From the NCBI GenBank assembly GCA_963733845.1, contig CAVTEM010000002.1, positions 248,001-312,000 on the forward strand: 64,000 nt of DNA, read 5' to 3'. Position numbers and translations under genes: made by a program. Positions within the stretch are counted from its first letter, which is position 1. Each line of letters starts with the position of its first letter. Source of the DNA: DATFQE01 sp963733845 (GTDB lineage Bacteria > Actinomycetota > Thermoleophilia > Gaiellales > Gaiellaceae). Of the stretch, positions 43,784 through 51,438 are shown piece after piece. The notes under the pieces were generated by a model, which made no database searches, was not told the origin of the DNA, and worked only from the letters and a program-made list of their open reading frames with translations.

Positions 43784-44099
43784 CCGACGCCTGCTCGACG
43801 ATCCGTGGGATCGAGCTCACGGGAACGCGGGCACGCAGGGTCTGGTTGATCCACGCCTTCCCGGTGACCTCGCCGCCGCCCGAGCGGATCGCCCGCTCGA
43901 CCGGTTCGGCCGCCGCCCGGAAGCCCTCCTTCATCGCCTCCATGGCCGCACGGCGGTCGCCGCGCTCGACGGCGGCCGGCGGTGCGGACCCCGCGAGCTC
44001 GACCACGATCTCGAGCAGGCCGTCATCACCGGCCTCCTCGAGCTTCGAAGCCAGAGCCGAGGTGACCTTGCCCACGGTCCGAACGTAGCAGCCCTCCAC
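43737..44099 (-). CDS. Stand-alone prodomain-like protein, candidate inhibitor of the neighbouring subtilase
   Basis: 120 residues from GTG 44099 (a later GTG at 44075 is also possible). The strand LLEIVVELAGSAPP is followed by a helical stretch, then GEVTGKAWINQTLRARV (Trp at 83) and ALDVPGPLEPESA. The last 40 residues match the end of the subtilase prodomain: W-x-NQT-x-R-x-R and LDVP-x-PLEPE against VDVP-x-PLEPE. It stops before the catalytic domain. Stand-alone I9-like propeptides are known tight inhibitors or folding chaperones of subtilases. The role is inferred. Confidence 0.7.
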   Translation of the reverse strand: MEGCYVRTVGKVTSALASKLEEAGDDGLLEIVVELAGSAPPAAVERGDRRAAMEAMKEGFRAAAEPVERAIRSGGGEVTGKAWINQTLRARVPVSSIPRIVEQASVSALDVPGPLEPESA

Positions 44100-44114
44100 C
44101 GGCTCCGGCGACGT

Positions 44115-44957
44115 GTGAAGCTTCGGCGCGTGAACGTCGGGATCGGACTACCCACGACGACTCCGGGAGCGGACGGTGCGCTCGTGCTCGAGTGGGCCCG
44201 CCGAGCCGAAGCCGGACCGTACACGTCCGTCGCCGTGCTCGACCGGGTCGCCTACGACAGCTTCGAGCCCTTCGCGGCGCTCGCCGCGGCTGCGGGCGCG
44301 ACCGAGCGGATCCGGCTCGCCACGATGATCGCGATCGGCCCGCTGCGGCCGACGGGGCTGCTGGCCAAGCAGGCGGCGTCCGTGAGCTCGCTCTCGGGCG
44401 GCCGGCTCACCCTCGGCCTCGCGGTCGGAGCGCGCCTGGACGACTACGACGCCGCCGGGGTCGAGCACCGCGGCCGGGGGCGGAAGCTGGACGAGCAGCT
44501 CGCCTATCTGCGCGGCGACGTCGACGGCGACCGGGTCGGGCCGTCCCGCGAGGGGATCCAGGTACTCGTGGGCGGCGGCAGCGGCCAGGCCTTCGCCCGC
44601 GTGGCCCGCTACGCGGACGGCTACGCACACGGAGGCGGACCGCCGCGCGCCTTCGAGAGCGCTGCAGCGCGGGCCCGCGCGGCGTGGAACGACCTCGGCC
44701 GCCCCGGCGAGCCGCTGCTCTGGGGCCAGGGCTACTTCGCGTTCGGCGACGCTGCGCGTGGCAACGACTACCTGCTCGACTACTACGCCTTCACCGGGCC
44801 GTTCGCCGAGCGGATCGCGGCCGGCAACCTGACCAGCGCGCGGGCGATCAAGGACTTCGTGCGCGGCTACGAGGAGGCGGGCTGCGACGAGCTCGTGCTC
44901 TTTCCGACCGTCTCCGACCTCTCCGAGCTCGACCGGTTGACGGAGGCCCTGTCGTGA
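44115..44957 (+). CDS. LLM-class flavin/F420-dependent oxidoreductase
   Basis: 280 residues, short for the family; a second GTG at 44130 may be the true start. Features: RVNVGIGLPTT, AVLDRVAYDSFEPFAALAAAAGATERIRLATMIAIG, ASVSSLSGGRLTLGLAVGAR and the substrate-cap region replaced by a short linker. It is first in the anthranilate/tryptophan operon and may supply reduced flavin or reduce a ring intermediate. Overlaps the next gene by 4 bp. Confidence 0.83.
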   Translation: MKLRRVNVGIGLPTTTPGADGALVLEWARRAEAGPYTSVAVLDRVAYDSFEPFAALAAAAGATERIRLATMIAIGPLRPTGLLAKQAASVSSLSGGRLTLGLAVGARLDDYDAAGVEHRGRGRKLDEQLAYLRGDVDGDRVGPSREGIQVLVGGGSGQAFARVARYADGYAHGGGPPRAFESAAARARAAWNDLGRPGEPLLWGQGYFAFGDAARGNDYLLDYYAFTGPFAERIAAGNLTSARAIKDFVRGYEEAGCDELVLFPTVSDLSELDRLTEALS

Positions 44958-46954
44958 AGGTCGCGATCGTCGGCGGCGGGCCTGCAGGGCTCTACCTGGC
45001 GATCCTGCTCCGCAAGGCGGACCCGTCGGCGGAGGTGACCGTGCTGGAGCGGAACCCGCCAGACGCCACGTTCGGCTTCGGCGTCGTCTTCAGCGAGGAG
45101 ACGCTCGGCTCGCTCAGGGACGCGGATCCCGAGACGCACTTGGCGATCACGGACACCTTCGCCCGCTGGAACCGCATCGACATCCGCTACCGCGACCGCG
45201 TGCTGCGCTCGCGGGGGCACTCGTTCTCGGCGATCGCGCGCAAGCGCCTGCTCGAGCTGCTGCAGGAGCGCTGCCGCGAGCTCGGCGTCGACCTGCGCTT
45301 CGGCGTCGAGGTGGACGCCCTGCCCGAAGCCGACCTGGTCGTCGCCGCCGACGGCGCGAACAGCCTCGTTCGTCGCCACGGCGACTTCGGCACGCGCGTC
45401 GAGCCGGAGGGCAGCAAGTACGTCTGGTTCGGCACCGACCTCGTGTTCGACGCCTTCACCTTCGTCTTCCGGGAGACCGAGCACGGCCTCTTCAACGTCC
45501 ACGCCTACCCCTTCGACGAGCAGACGAGCACCTTCATCGTCGAGTGCGGCGAGGCGACGTGGCGCGCAGCCGGGCTGGACGCGATGGGCGAGGACGAGAG
45601 CCTCGCGTTCTGCGAGCAGCTGTTCGCGAACGACCTGCGCGGGCGCGAGCTGTTCTCCAACCGCTCCGTCTGGCTCGACTTCCCGAAGGTGACGAACCGC
45701 GTCTGGCACTCCGGCCGGGTCGTGCTGCTCGGCGACGCGGCGCACACGGCGCACTTCTCGATCGGCTCGGGGACGAAGCTGGCGATGGAGGACTCGATCG
45801 CGCTCGCCCAGGGGCTCGTGCGCCGGCGTTGGGACGTGCGGGCGGCCCTGGTCGACTACGAGCTCGAGCGCCAGCCGCTCGTGGAGCGGACGCAGGCGGC
45901 AGCGAGCGAGAGCGCCGCCTACTTCCGTCGCGTGGCCTCGTACACGCACCTGGAGCCGGTGCAGTTCGCGTTCAACCTGCTCACGCGGAGCGGCCGCATC
46001 AGTCACGCATCGCTCTCGATCCGCGACCCGGACTTCACGCGCGCCCTGGACTCGTGGTTCGGAGGCACGGCGGTCGCCCCACCCCCGCTGTTCGCCCCGC
46101 TCGAGTTGCGCGGCGTGCGCTTCCCGGACCGCGTCGGCCTCGCCCTCAGCGGTTTCGTCGCGGTCTCGGCCGACGGGCGGATCACGCCGGAGACGCCCAC
46201 GATCGACGAGTGGGCGCCGCCTCGCTCCACCGCACCGGTCGTGCTCCAGCTCGGGCACGCAGGTCGTCGCGGAGCCTGCCGCCCGGCTGCGCTCGGGATC
46301 GACGTTCCGCTCCGCGACGGCTGGCCCCTCGTGTCGGCAGCGCCACTTCGGTACGGGCCTTACAGCGCGGTCCCGGGCGTGCTCGACGATCCGGGCCGGG
46401 CGGAGGTGCTCGCGAGCTTCGTCCGCGCCGCCCGGCGCGCCGCCGAGCTCGGCGTGGACGTGCTGGAGCTCGATCTCGCCCACGGCTACCTGCTCGGCAG
46501 CTTCCTCTCGCCGCTCTCGAACCCCGACGGCGACAGGGCGTTCCCCCTCGAGGTCGTGGAGGCCGTGCGCGCGGCCTGGCCGCGCGTGCTGGCTGCTCGC
46601 ATCTCCGTCACGGACTGGCACCCGAAGGGCAACTCCGTCGAGGACGGGATCGCCGTCGCCCGCGACCTCCGCGAGGCCGGCGTCGACCTGATCCACGTCG
46701 AGGCCGGCCAAACCGTCCACGACGACCGGCCCGAGTACCGCCGCGGCTTCCTGACCGCCCTCAGCGACCGCGTGCGCAACGAGGCGCGCATCGCGACGCT
46801 GGTGCGCGGCCACCTGACGACGGCCGACGAAGCGAACACGATCGTGGGAGCCGGCCGCGCAGACCTCTGCCTCCTCGACCTGCCGCCGGCGTCCGTGGAC
46901 TCCGGGCCGCTCGAGCCAAGTAACAGACTGTTACTAGCGGAGGAAACGGTGTGA
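44954..46954 (+). CDS. FAD monooxygenase/OYE fusion (2-aminobenzoyl-CoA or salicylyl-CoA 5-hydroxylase type)
   Basis: 666 residues; relatives have about 770. Residues 1-370 are a flavin hydroxylase: VAIVGGGPAGLYLAILLRKA, DLVVAADGANSLVRR and GRVVLLGDAAHTAHFSIGSG with TKLAMEDSIALA. From about 378 follows an Old-Yellow-Enzyme barrel (PLFAPLELRGVRFPDRV, VLQLGHAGRRGA, AARISVTDWHPKG). The OYE part is missing its first strands (no SPMC region) and the usual C-terminus; the last 12 codons read through a palindromic repeat. The family hydroxylates and partly reduces the aromatic CoA ester. Kynureninase in the same operon favours the 2-aminobenzoyl-CoA substrate. Confidence 0.84.
   Translation: MKVAIVGGGPAGLYLAILLRKADPSAEVTVLERNPPDATFGFGVVFSEETLGSLRDADPETHLAITDTFARWNRIDIRYRDRVLRSRGHSFSAIARKRLLELLQERCRELGVDLRFGVEVDALPEADLVVAADGANSLVRRHGDFGTRVEPEGSKYVWFGTDLVFDAFTFVFRETEHGLFNVHAYPFDEQTSTFIVECGEATWRAAGLDAMGEDESLAFCEQLFANDLRGRELFSNRSVWLDFPKVTNRVWHSGRVVLLGDAAHTAHFSIGSGTKLAMEDSIALAQGLVRRRWDVRAALVDYELERQPLVERTQAAASESAAYFRRVASYTHLEPVQFAFNLLTRSGRISHASLSIRDPDFTRALDSWFGGTAVAPPPLFAPLELRGVRFPDRVGLALSGFVAVSADGRITPETPTIDEWAPPRSTAPVVLQLGHAGRRGACRPAALGIDVPLRDGWPLVSAAPLRYGPYSAVPGVLDDPGRAEVLASFVRAARRAAELGVDVLELDLAHGYLLGSFLSPLSNPDGDRAFPLEVVEAVRAAWPRVLAARISVTDWHPKGNSVEDGIAVARDLREAGVDLIHVEAGQTVHDDRPEYRRGFLTALSDRVRNEARIATLVRGHLTTADEANTIVGAGRADLCLLDLPPASVDSGPLEPSNRLLLAEETV
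46917..46937. repeat. Palindromic repeat, pair 3 left copy (inside a coding end)
   Basis: Core AAGTAACAGACTGTTACT with one outer mismatch at the right end. It encodes SNRLLL at the C-terminus of the monooxygenase. The left flank GGGCCGCTCGAGC matches that of the copy at 9553 except for one base. Confidence 0.92.
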
Positions 46955-46972
46955 TTAAGCGGGGTCGAGGAA

Positions 46973-46993
46973 TAAGTAACAGACTGTTACTAG
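46973..46993. repeat. Palindromic repeat, pair 3 right copy
   Basis: Same core; arms mismatch at the outer base pair. Its centre is 56 bp from the centre of the copy at 46917, the same spacing as pair 1. It ends 21 bp before the CoA ligase coding region and contributes the TAG that closes that frame upstream. Confidence 0.92.
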
Positions 46994-47014
46994 GGTCGTG
47001 AGGCTCGGGCGATC

Positions 47015-48493
47015 CTGAGCTACGACGACATTCCGCGCGAGCTCAACCTCGCGAGCTGGTTCGTCGACCGCAACGTCGAGGAGGGGCGCGGCGACCGCAC
47101 CGCCCTGGTCGGGCCGACCGGGGCCACCACCTACGCCGAGCTCGCACGCCTGACGAACCGCTGCGGCAACGTCCTCGGCGAGCTCGGGGTCCGCGCGGAG
47201 GAGCGCGTCCTGCTCGTCCTCGGCGACTCGGTCGAGTTCGTCGCGCTCTGGTACGGCGCCCAGAAGCTCGGCGCGGTCACGGCCGAGGCGTACACCTTCC
47301 TGCAGGCCAAGGACTACGCCTACTACCTCGACTACACGCGCGCGGGCGTCGTGGTCGCGGACGCGACGACCGCGGACCGCGTCCGCGAGGCGGCGGCGAC
47401 GAGCCGCTGGGTACGGCACGTGCTCGTCGTCGGCGAGGACTTCGAGCAGCGCGCGGCCGCCGCATCCGACGAGCTCGACGCGGCGGCGACGACCAAGGAC
47501 GACGTCGCGATCTGGAAGTTCACGACCGGGAGCACCGGGCAACCGAAGGCCGCCGTCCACCCCACGCACAGCGCGCTGCTCAGCTTCGACTGGTACGCGC
47601 GCGGCGTGCTCGACCTGCGCGAAGACGACCTCGTCCTCCCGGTGCCGAAGCTCTTCTTCGGCTACGCGCGCGACCTCGCGGCGCTGTTCCCGTTCGGCGT
47701 CGGCGCAGCAGGGATCGTCTTTCCCGAGCGAACGACCCCGGAGCGGGTCTTCGAGCTGGTCGAGCAACACCGGCCGACCATCCTCGTCCAGGTTCCGACG
47801 ATGATGGCGGCGATGCTCGCCCACCCCGACGCCGCCGAGCGGGACCTCTCCTGCCTGCGCCTCTGCACCTCCGCGGGCGAGGCGCTCCCGCGGGAGCTGT
47901 ACGAGCGCTGGCGAAGCACGTACGGGGTCGAGGTGCTCGACGGGATCGGCTCCTCCGAGGCGTACCACATCTACATCTCGAACCGTCCCGGGCGCGTCCG
48001 TCCCGGGAGCACGGGCGAGCTCGTTCCCGGCTACGACGCGCACCTCGACGAGACCGGTGAGCTCTCGATCGAGGGCGACACGGCCGCGCTCCTGTACTGG
48101 AACGAGCACGAGAAGACCAAGGCGACGTTCGCGGGCGACACGGTCCGCACCGGCGACCTGTTCGAACGAGACGACGACGGCTTCTTCTGGTACCGCGGCC
48201 GAGCCGACGACCTGATCAAGGTCGGCGGGATCTGGGTCGCGCCGGCCGAGGTCGAGGACTGCCTCCTGGCCCACCCCGACGTGCTCGAGTGCGCGGTCGT
48301 AGGGCGCGAGGAGGACGGGTTGACCCGCGCGTGCGCGTTCGTCGTCATGCGCCGCCGCGCGGACGAGACGGTGCTGCAGGACTTCGTGCGCGGCCGCCTC
48401 TCGCCGCACAAGGTTCCACGCGAGATCGCAGTGGTCGACGAGCTGCCGAAGACGCCCTCGGGCAAGATCGACCGCAAGGCGCTGCGCGCGTGA
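47015..48493 (+). CDS. Benzoate-CoA ligase family enzyme, probable 2-aminobenzoate--CoA ligase
   Basis: About 492 residues. Protein similarity (LSYDDIPRELNLASWFVDRNVEEGRGDRTAL) begins at a CTG (47015); no ATG, GTG or TTG lies between it and the stop at 46991, so initiation is unusual or a base is missing. KFTTGSTGQPKAAVHPTHS is the adenylation P-loop, DGIGSSEAYHIYISNRPGRVRPGSTG the benzoate-ligase-type A5 region, and TPSGKIDRKALRA the catalytic Lys. The family activates benzoate, 2- or 4-hydroxybenzoate or anthranilate. Operon context selects anthranilate. Confidence 0.85.
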   Translation: MSYDDIPRELNLASWFVDRNVEEGRGDRTALVGPTGATTYAELARLTNRCGNVLGELGVRAEERVLLVLGDSVEFVALWYGAQKLGAVTAEAYTFLQAKDYAYYLDYTRAGVVVADATTADRVREAAATSRWVRHVLVVGEDFEQRAAAASDELDAAATTKDDVAIWKFTTGSTGQPKAAVHPTHSALLSFDWYARGVLDLREDDLVLPVPKLFFGYARDLAALFPFGVGAAGIVFPERTTPERVFELVEQHRPTILVQVPTMMAAMLAHPDAAERDLSCLRLCTSAGEALPRELYERWRSTYGVEVLDGIGSSEAYHIYISNRPGRVRPGSTGELVPGYDAHLDETGELSIEGDTAALLYWNEHEKTKATFAGDTVRTGDLFERDDDGFFWYRGRADDLIKVGGIWVAPAEVEDCLLAHPDVLECAVVGREEDGLTRACAFVVMRRRADETVLQDFVRGRLSPHKVPREIAVVDELPKTPSGKIDRKALRA

Positions 48494-49180
48494 GGACGGT
48501 CGTGGTCACCGGCGGCACGAAGGGCATCGGCAAGGCCATCGTCGAGCGCTTCGAGGCGGAGGGAGACCGCGTGATCGGCGTCGGGCGTGCGACCTGCGAC
48601 GTCACGGACGAGGCGCAGGTCGAGGCGCTCTTCGCCGAGGCCGGCCCCGTCGACGTGCTCGTCAACAACGCCGGCCTGGCCGAGGGCGCGCCGCTCACCC
48701 GCACCTCCCTGGACGCGTGGCGGCGACACCTCGAGGTCAACGCGACCGGCGCCTTCCTCTGCACCCGTGCCGTCCTGGGCGGGATGGTCGAGCGCGGGGA
48801 CGGACGGATCGTGACCGTCGCCTCGACCGCGGGCCTGCGCGGAGCCCGCTACACGGCCCCGTACACGGCCGCGAAGCACGCCGCTGATCGGCCTGATGCG
48901 GGCGGTCGCCGCTGAGGCGGCCGGGACCGGCGTGACCGCGAACGCCGTCTGCCCGGGCTGGGTCCGGACCGACATGATGCGCCGAGCCGTGGAGCGGATC
49001 GCCGCCACGACCGACCGCGACGAGCAGCAGGCGGAGGCCGCGCTCGTCGCCCAGATGCCGCTCGGGCGCGCGCTCGAGCCGGAGGAGGTCGCCCACGCCG
49101 TCGCATTCCTCGCGTCTCCGGAGGCGGCGGCGATCAACGGCCAGACCATCGTCCTCGACGGTGGAGGAATCCAGCAGTGA
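48490..49180 (+). CDS. SDR oxidoreductase, 3-hydroxyacyl-CoA dehydrogenase-like (one frame break)
   Basis: GTG overlaps the ligase stop. VRTVVVTGGTKGIGKAIVERFEAEG, LVNNAGLAEGAPLTRT, TVASTAGLRGARYTAPYTAAKHA, then after a shift near 48888 LIGLMRAVAAEAAGTGVTANAVCPGWVRTDMM. About 230 residues. In 2-aminobenzoyl-CoA catabolism a 3-hydroxyacyl-CoA dehydrogenase is required after ring hydration, and this is the likely enzyme. Confidence 0.82.
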
Positions 49181-49998
49181 GCCCTTTCCGCGGCTCGGCG
49201 GCATTCACTGACGCCTGGAGTCACTTCGACTTCGCGCTGGACGACGGCGTCGCCACCGTCACCTTCTCGCGGCCCGACAAGCTGAACGCGCTCACCTTCG
49301 ACGTCTACGCCGACCTGCGCGACCTGCTCGGCGAGCTGCCGCATCGCGGGGACGCGCGCGTGCTCGTGCTCACCGGGGAGGGGCGGGGCTTCTGCTCCGG
49401 CGGCGACGTCGAGGAGATCATCGGCGAGCTGCAGACGCTCTCCGCCGGCGAGCTGCTCGAGTTCACGCGGATGAGCGGCGCGGTCGTGAAGGCGATGCGC
49501 GACTGCCCGCTCCCGATCCTCGCCGCGGTCAACGGCGTCGCCGCCGGGGCCGGCTCGGTGCTCGCGCTGGCGAGCGACTTCCGGCTGCTGGCGCCCGAGG
49601 CGCGCTTCTCGTTCCTGTTCACCCGCGTCGGCCTGGCCGGAGCGGACATGGGCGCCGCGTACCTGCTGCCGCGCCTCGTCGGCCTCGGCCGCGCGACCGA
49701 GCTGCTCGTGCTGGGCGAGGAGGTGAGCGCGGAGCGGGCGGTCGAGATCGGCCTGGCGAGCCGGATCGCGGACGACCTCCACGACGAGGCGAGCGCGCTC
49801 GCCCGCAGGCTGGCTGAGGGGCCGGCGCTCGCGTACTCGACGACGAAGCTGCTGCTCACCCGCGAGCTCGACCTCGACCTCGGCGGCGCGATCGAGATGG
49901 AGGCGCTCGCGCAGGCGCTGCTGATGAAGAGCGACGACTTCCGGGAGTTCTACGCGGCGTGGAGCGAGGGCCGCAGCCCGGCCTGGAGCGGCCGGTGA
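49177..49998 (+). CDS. Enoyl-CoA hydratase/isomerase (crotonase family)
   Basis: 273 residues from a GTG overlapping the SDR stop. VATVTFSRPDKLNAL, GFCSGGDVEEII (first oxyanion loop), AAVNGVAAGAGSVLALASDFRLL (second) and FLFTRVGLAGADMGAAYLLPRLVG. One catalytic acid aligns with the ECH Glu position in the last segment (the classic second Glu is replaced by Asp in AGADMGA), so isomerase or hydrolase activity is possible. Fits hydration or ring cleavage of the cyclohexenoyl-CoA intermediate. Confidence 0.85.
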   Translation: MSPFRGSAAFTDAWSHFDFALDDGVATVTFSRPDKLNALTFDVYADLRDLLGELPHRGDARVLVLTGEGRGFCSGGDVEEIIGELQTLSAGELLEFTRMSGAVVKAMRDCPLPILAAVNGVAAGAGSVLALASDFRLLAPEARFSFLFTRVGLAGADMGAAYLLPRLVGLGRATELLVLGEEVSAERAVEIGLASRIADDLHDEASALARRLAEGPALAYSTTKLLLTRELDLDLGGAIEMEALAQALLMKSDDFREFYAAWSEGRSPAWSGR

Positions 49999-50363
49999 TC
50001 GTCAACCCGCCCGAGCTGCCCGAGCCCAAGGGCTTCTCGCACGCAGTCGTCGCCGGCGGTGCGGTCTACCTCGCCGGGCAGATCGGCGAGGGCGACACGA
50101 TCGTGGAGCAGTTCGACACCGCCGCCGCCAAGCTCGTCACGGCCCTGCGGGCCGCCGGGGGCGAGCCGGACCAGCTCGTGTCGCTCGTGATCTACGTGAC
50201 GGACGTGGACGAGTACCGGGCGTCGCTGTCCGAGCTGGGCGAGGTCTGGCGCTTGCACTTCGGCCGCCGCTACCCCGCCATGGCGCTCGTCGGCGTCGCC
50301 GCGCTGTTCGAGCCGGACGCGAAGGTCGAGCTGATGGGCGTCGCGGTGCTCGCCGATGGCTGA
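49995..50363 (+). CDS. RidA/YjgF family imine/enamine deaminase
   Basis: 122 residues from the GTG at 49995 overlapping the hydratase stop. GFSHAVVAGGAVYLAGQIG, LVSLVIYVTDVDEYRASLSELGE, and RRYPAMALVGVAALFEPDAKVELMGVAVL are the RidA strands and active-site loop; the Arg that binds carboxylate in archetypal RidA falls at RRYPA. RidA proteins hydrolyse enamine/imine intermediates to ketone and ammonia. In this operon it could release the amino group of the reduced aminobenzoyl-CoA ring, an inference from context. Confidence 0.86.
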   Translation: MIVNPPELPEPKGFSHAVVAGGAVYLAGQIGEGDTIVEQFDTAAAKLVTALRAAGGEPDQLVSLVIYVTDVDEYRASLSELGEVWRLHFGRRYPAMALVGVAALFEPDAKVELMGVAVLADG

Positions 50364-51438
50364 GCAGCTGCTCGACCGCGCGCGGCGGCTCGGGCACGAG
50401 GTGTTCGCGCCGTTCGCGCACGAGGGCACGCCAGGCCGCGTCAACCGCCCGCTCGTGAAGGCGCTCGGGGACGAGGGGCTGCTCGAGCTCGCCCTCGTCG
50501 GCTCCGCGACCGAGCTCTGCGCCCTCCGCGAGGGCCTCGCGCACGGCTGCACGGAGGCGGAGACGGCCCTGGCCCTGCAGGGGCTCGGCGGCCACCCGAT
50601 CCTGCGCTCGAAGCTCCGGGACGAGTGGATGGCGCCGCTGGCCGCCGGCGACGCCGTAGCCGCCTTCGCGCTGAGCGAGCCCGACGCCGGCTCGGACGCT
50701 GCCGCGCTCGCCCTCCGCGCGGAGGCCGACGGCGGCGGCTGGCGCCTGCACGGCACCAAGATGTGGATCTCGAATGCGCCCGAGGCCGACGTGTACGCCG
50801 TCTTCGCCCGCACGGGCGAGGCCGGGCCGCAGGGCGTGACGGCCTTCGTGATCCCGCGTGAGAGCGACGGGCTCACCGGCGAGCCGATCGAGCTGATCGC
50901 GCCGCATGCCGTCGGGCGGCTCGACTTCGACGGCGTCCCCGCCGGCCCGGAGCAGGTAGTCGGCGAGGTGGGTGGAGGCTTCGGCGTCGCGATGGAGACG
51001 CTCGACCTCTTTCGCCCGAGCGTGGGCGCGTTCGCGGTCGGCATGGCGCAGGCCGCGCTCGATGCCGCGGTGGCGCACACCGCGCAGCGACAAGCCTTCG
51101 GCAAGCCGCTCGCGCACCTGCAGGGCGTGTCGCACCAGCTCGCGGAAGTGGCGACGCAGATCCAGGCGGCGCGGCTGCTCGTGCGCGACGCGGCCGGCCA
51201 GTACGACGACGGCGTCCGGCCGGTGCGCAAGGCCGCGGCCATGGCGAAGCTGTTCGCGACCGAGGCCGCACAGAGGGCGGTCGACGTCGCGATCCAGGTG
51301 CACGGAGCCCGCGCGCTCGAGCAGGGCCACCTGCTCGAGCACCTCTACCGTGAGGTGCGCGCGCCGCGCATCTACGAGGGCGCGTCGGAGGTGCAGCGCG
51401 AGATCATCGCGCGGGAGCTGTTCAGGGAAGCCGAATGA
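50356..51438 (+). CDS. Acyl-CoA dehydrogenase
   Basis: 360 residues, ATG overlapping the RidA stop by 8 bp. The N-terminal helical domain is shortened (LLDRARRLGHEVFAPFAHEG). AFALSEPDAGSDAAALALRA, GTKMWISNAPEADVYAVFA and the C-terminal VDVAIQVHGARALEQGHLLEHLYREVRAPRIYEGASEVQREIIAREL are conserved. Likely oxidises a saturated CoA ester in ring degradation (e.g. glutaryl- or pimelyl-CoA-like). ATG of the dioxygenase overlaps its stop. Confidence 0.88.
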   Translation: MAEQLLDRARRLGHEVFAPFAHEGTPGRVNRPLVKALGDEGLLELALVGSATELCALREGLAHGCTEAETALALQGLGGHPILRSKLRDEWMAPLAAGDAVAAFALSEPDAGSDAAALALRAEADGGGWRLHGTKMWISNAPEADVYAVFARTGEAGPQGVTAFVIPRESDGLTGEPIELIAPHAVGRLDFDGVPAGPEQVVGEVGGGFGVAMETLDLFRPSVGAFAVGMAQAALDAAVAHTAQRQAFGKPLAHLQGVSHQLAEVATQIQAARLLVRDAAGQYDDGVRPVRKAAAMAKLFATEAAQRAVDVAIQVHGARALEQGHLLEHLYREVRAPRIYEGASEVQREIIARELFREAE

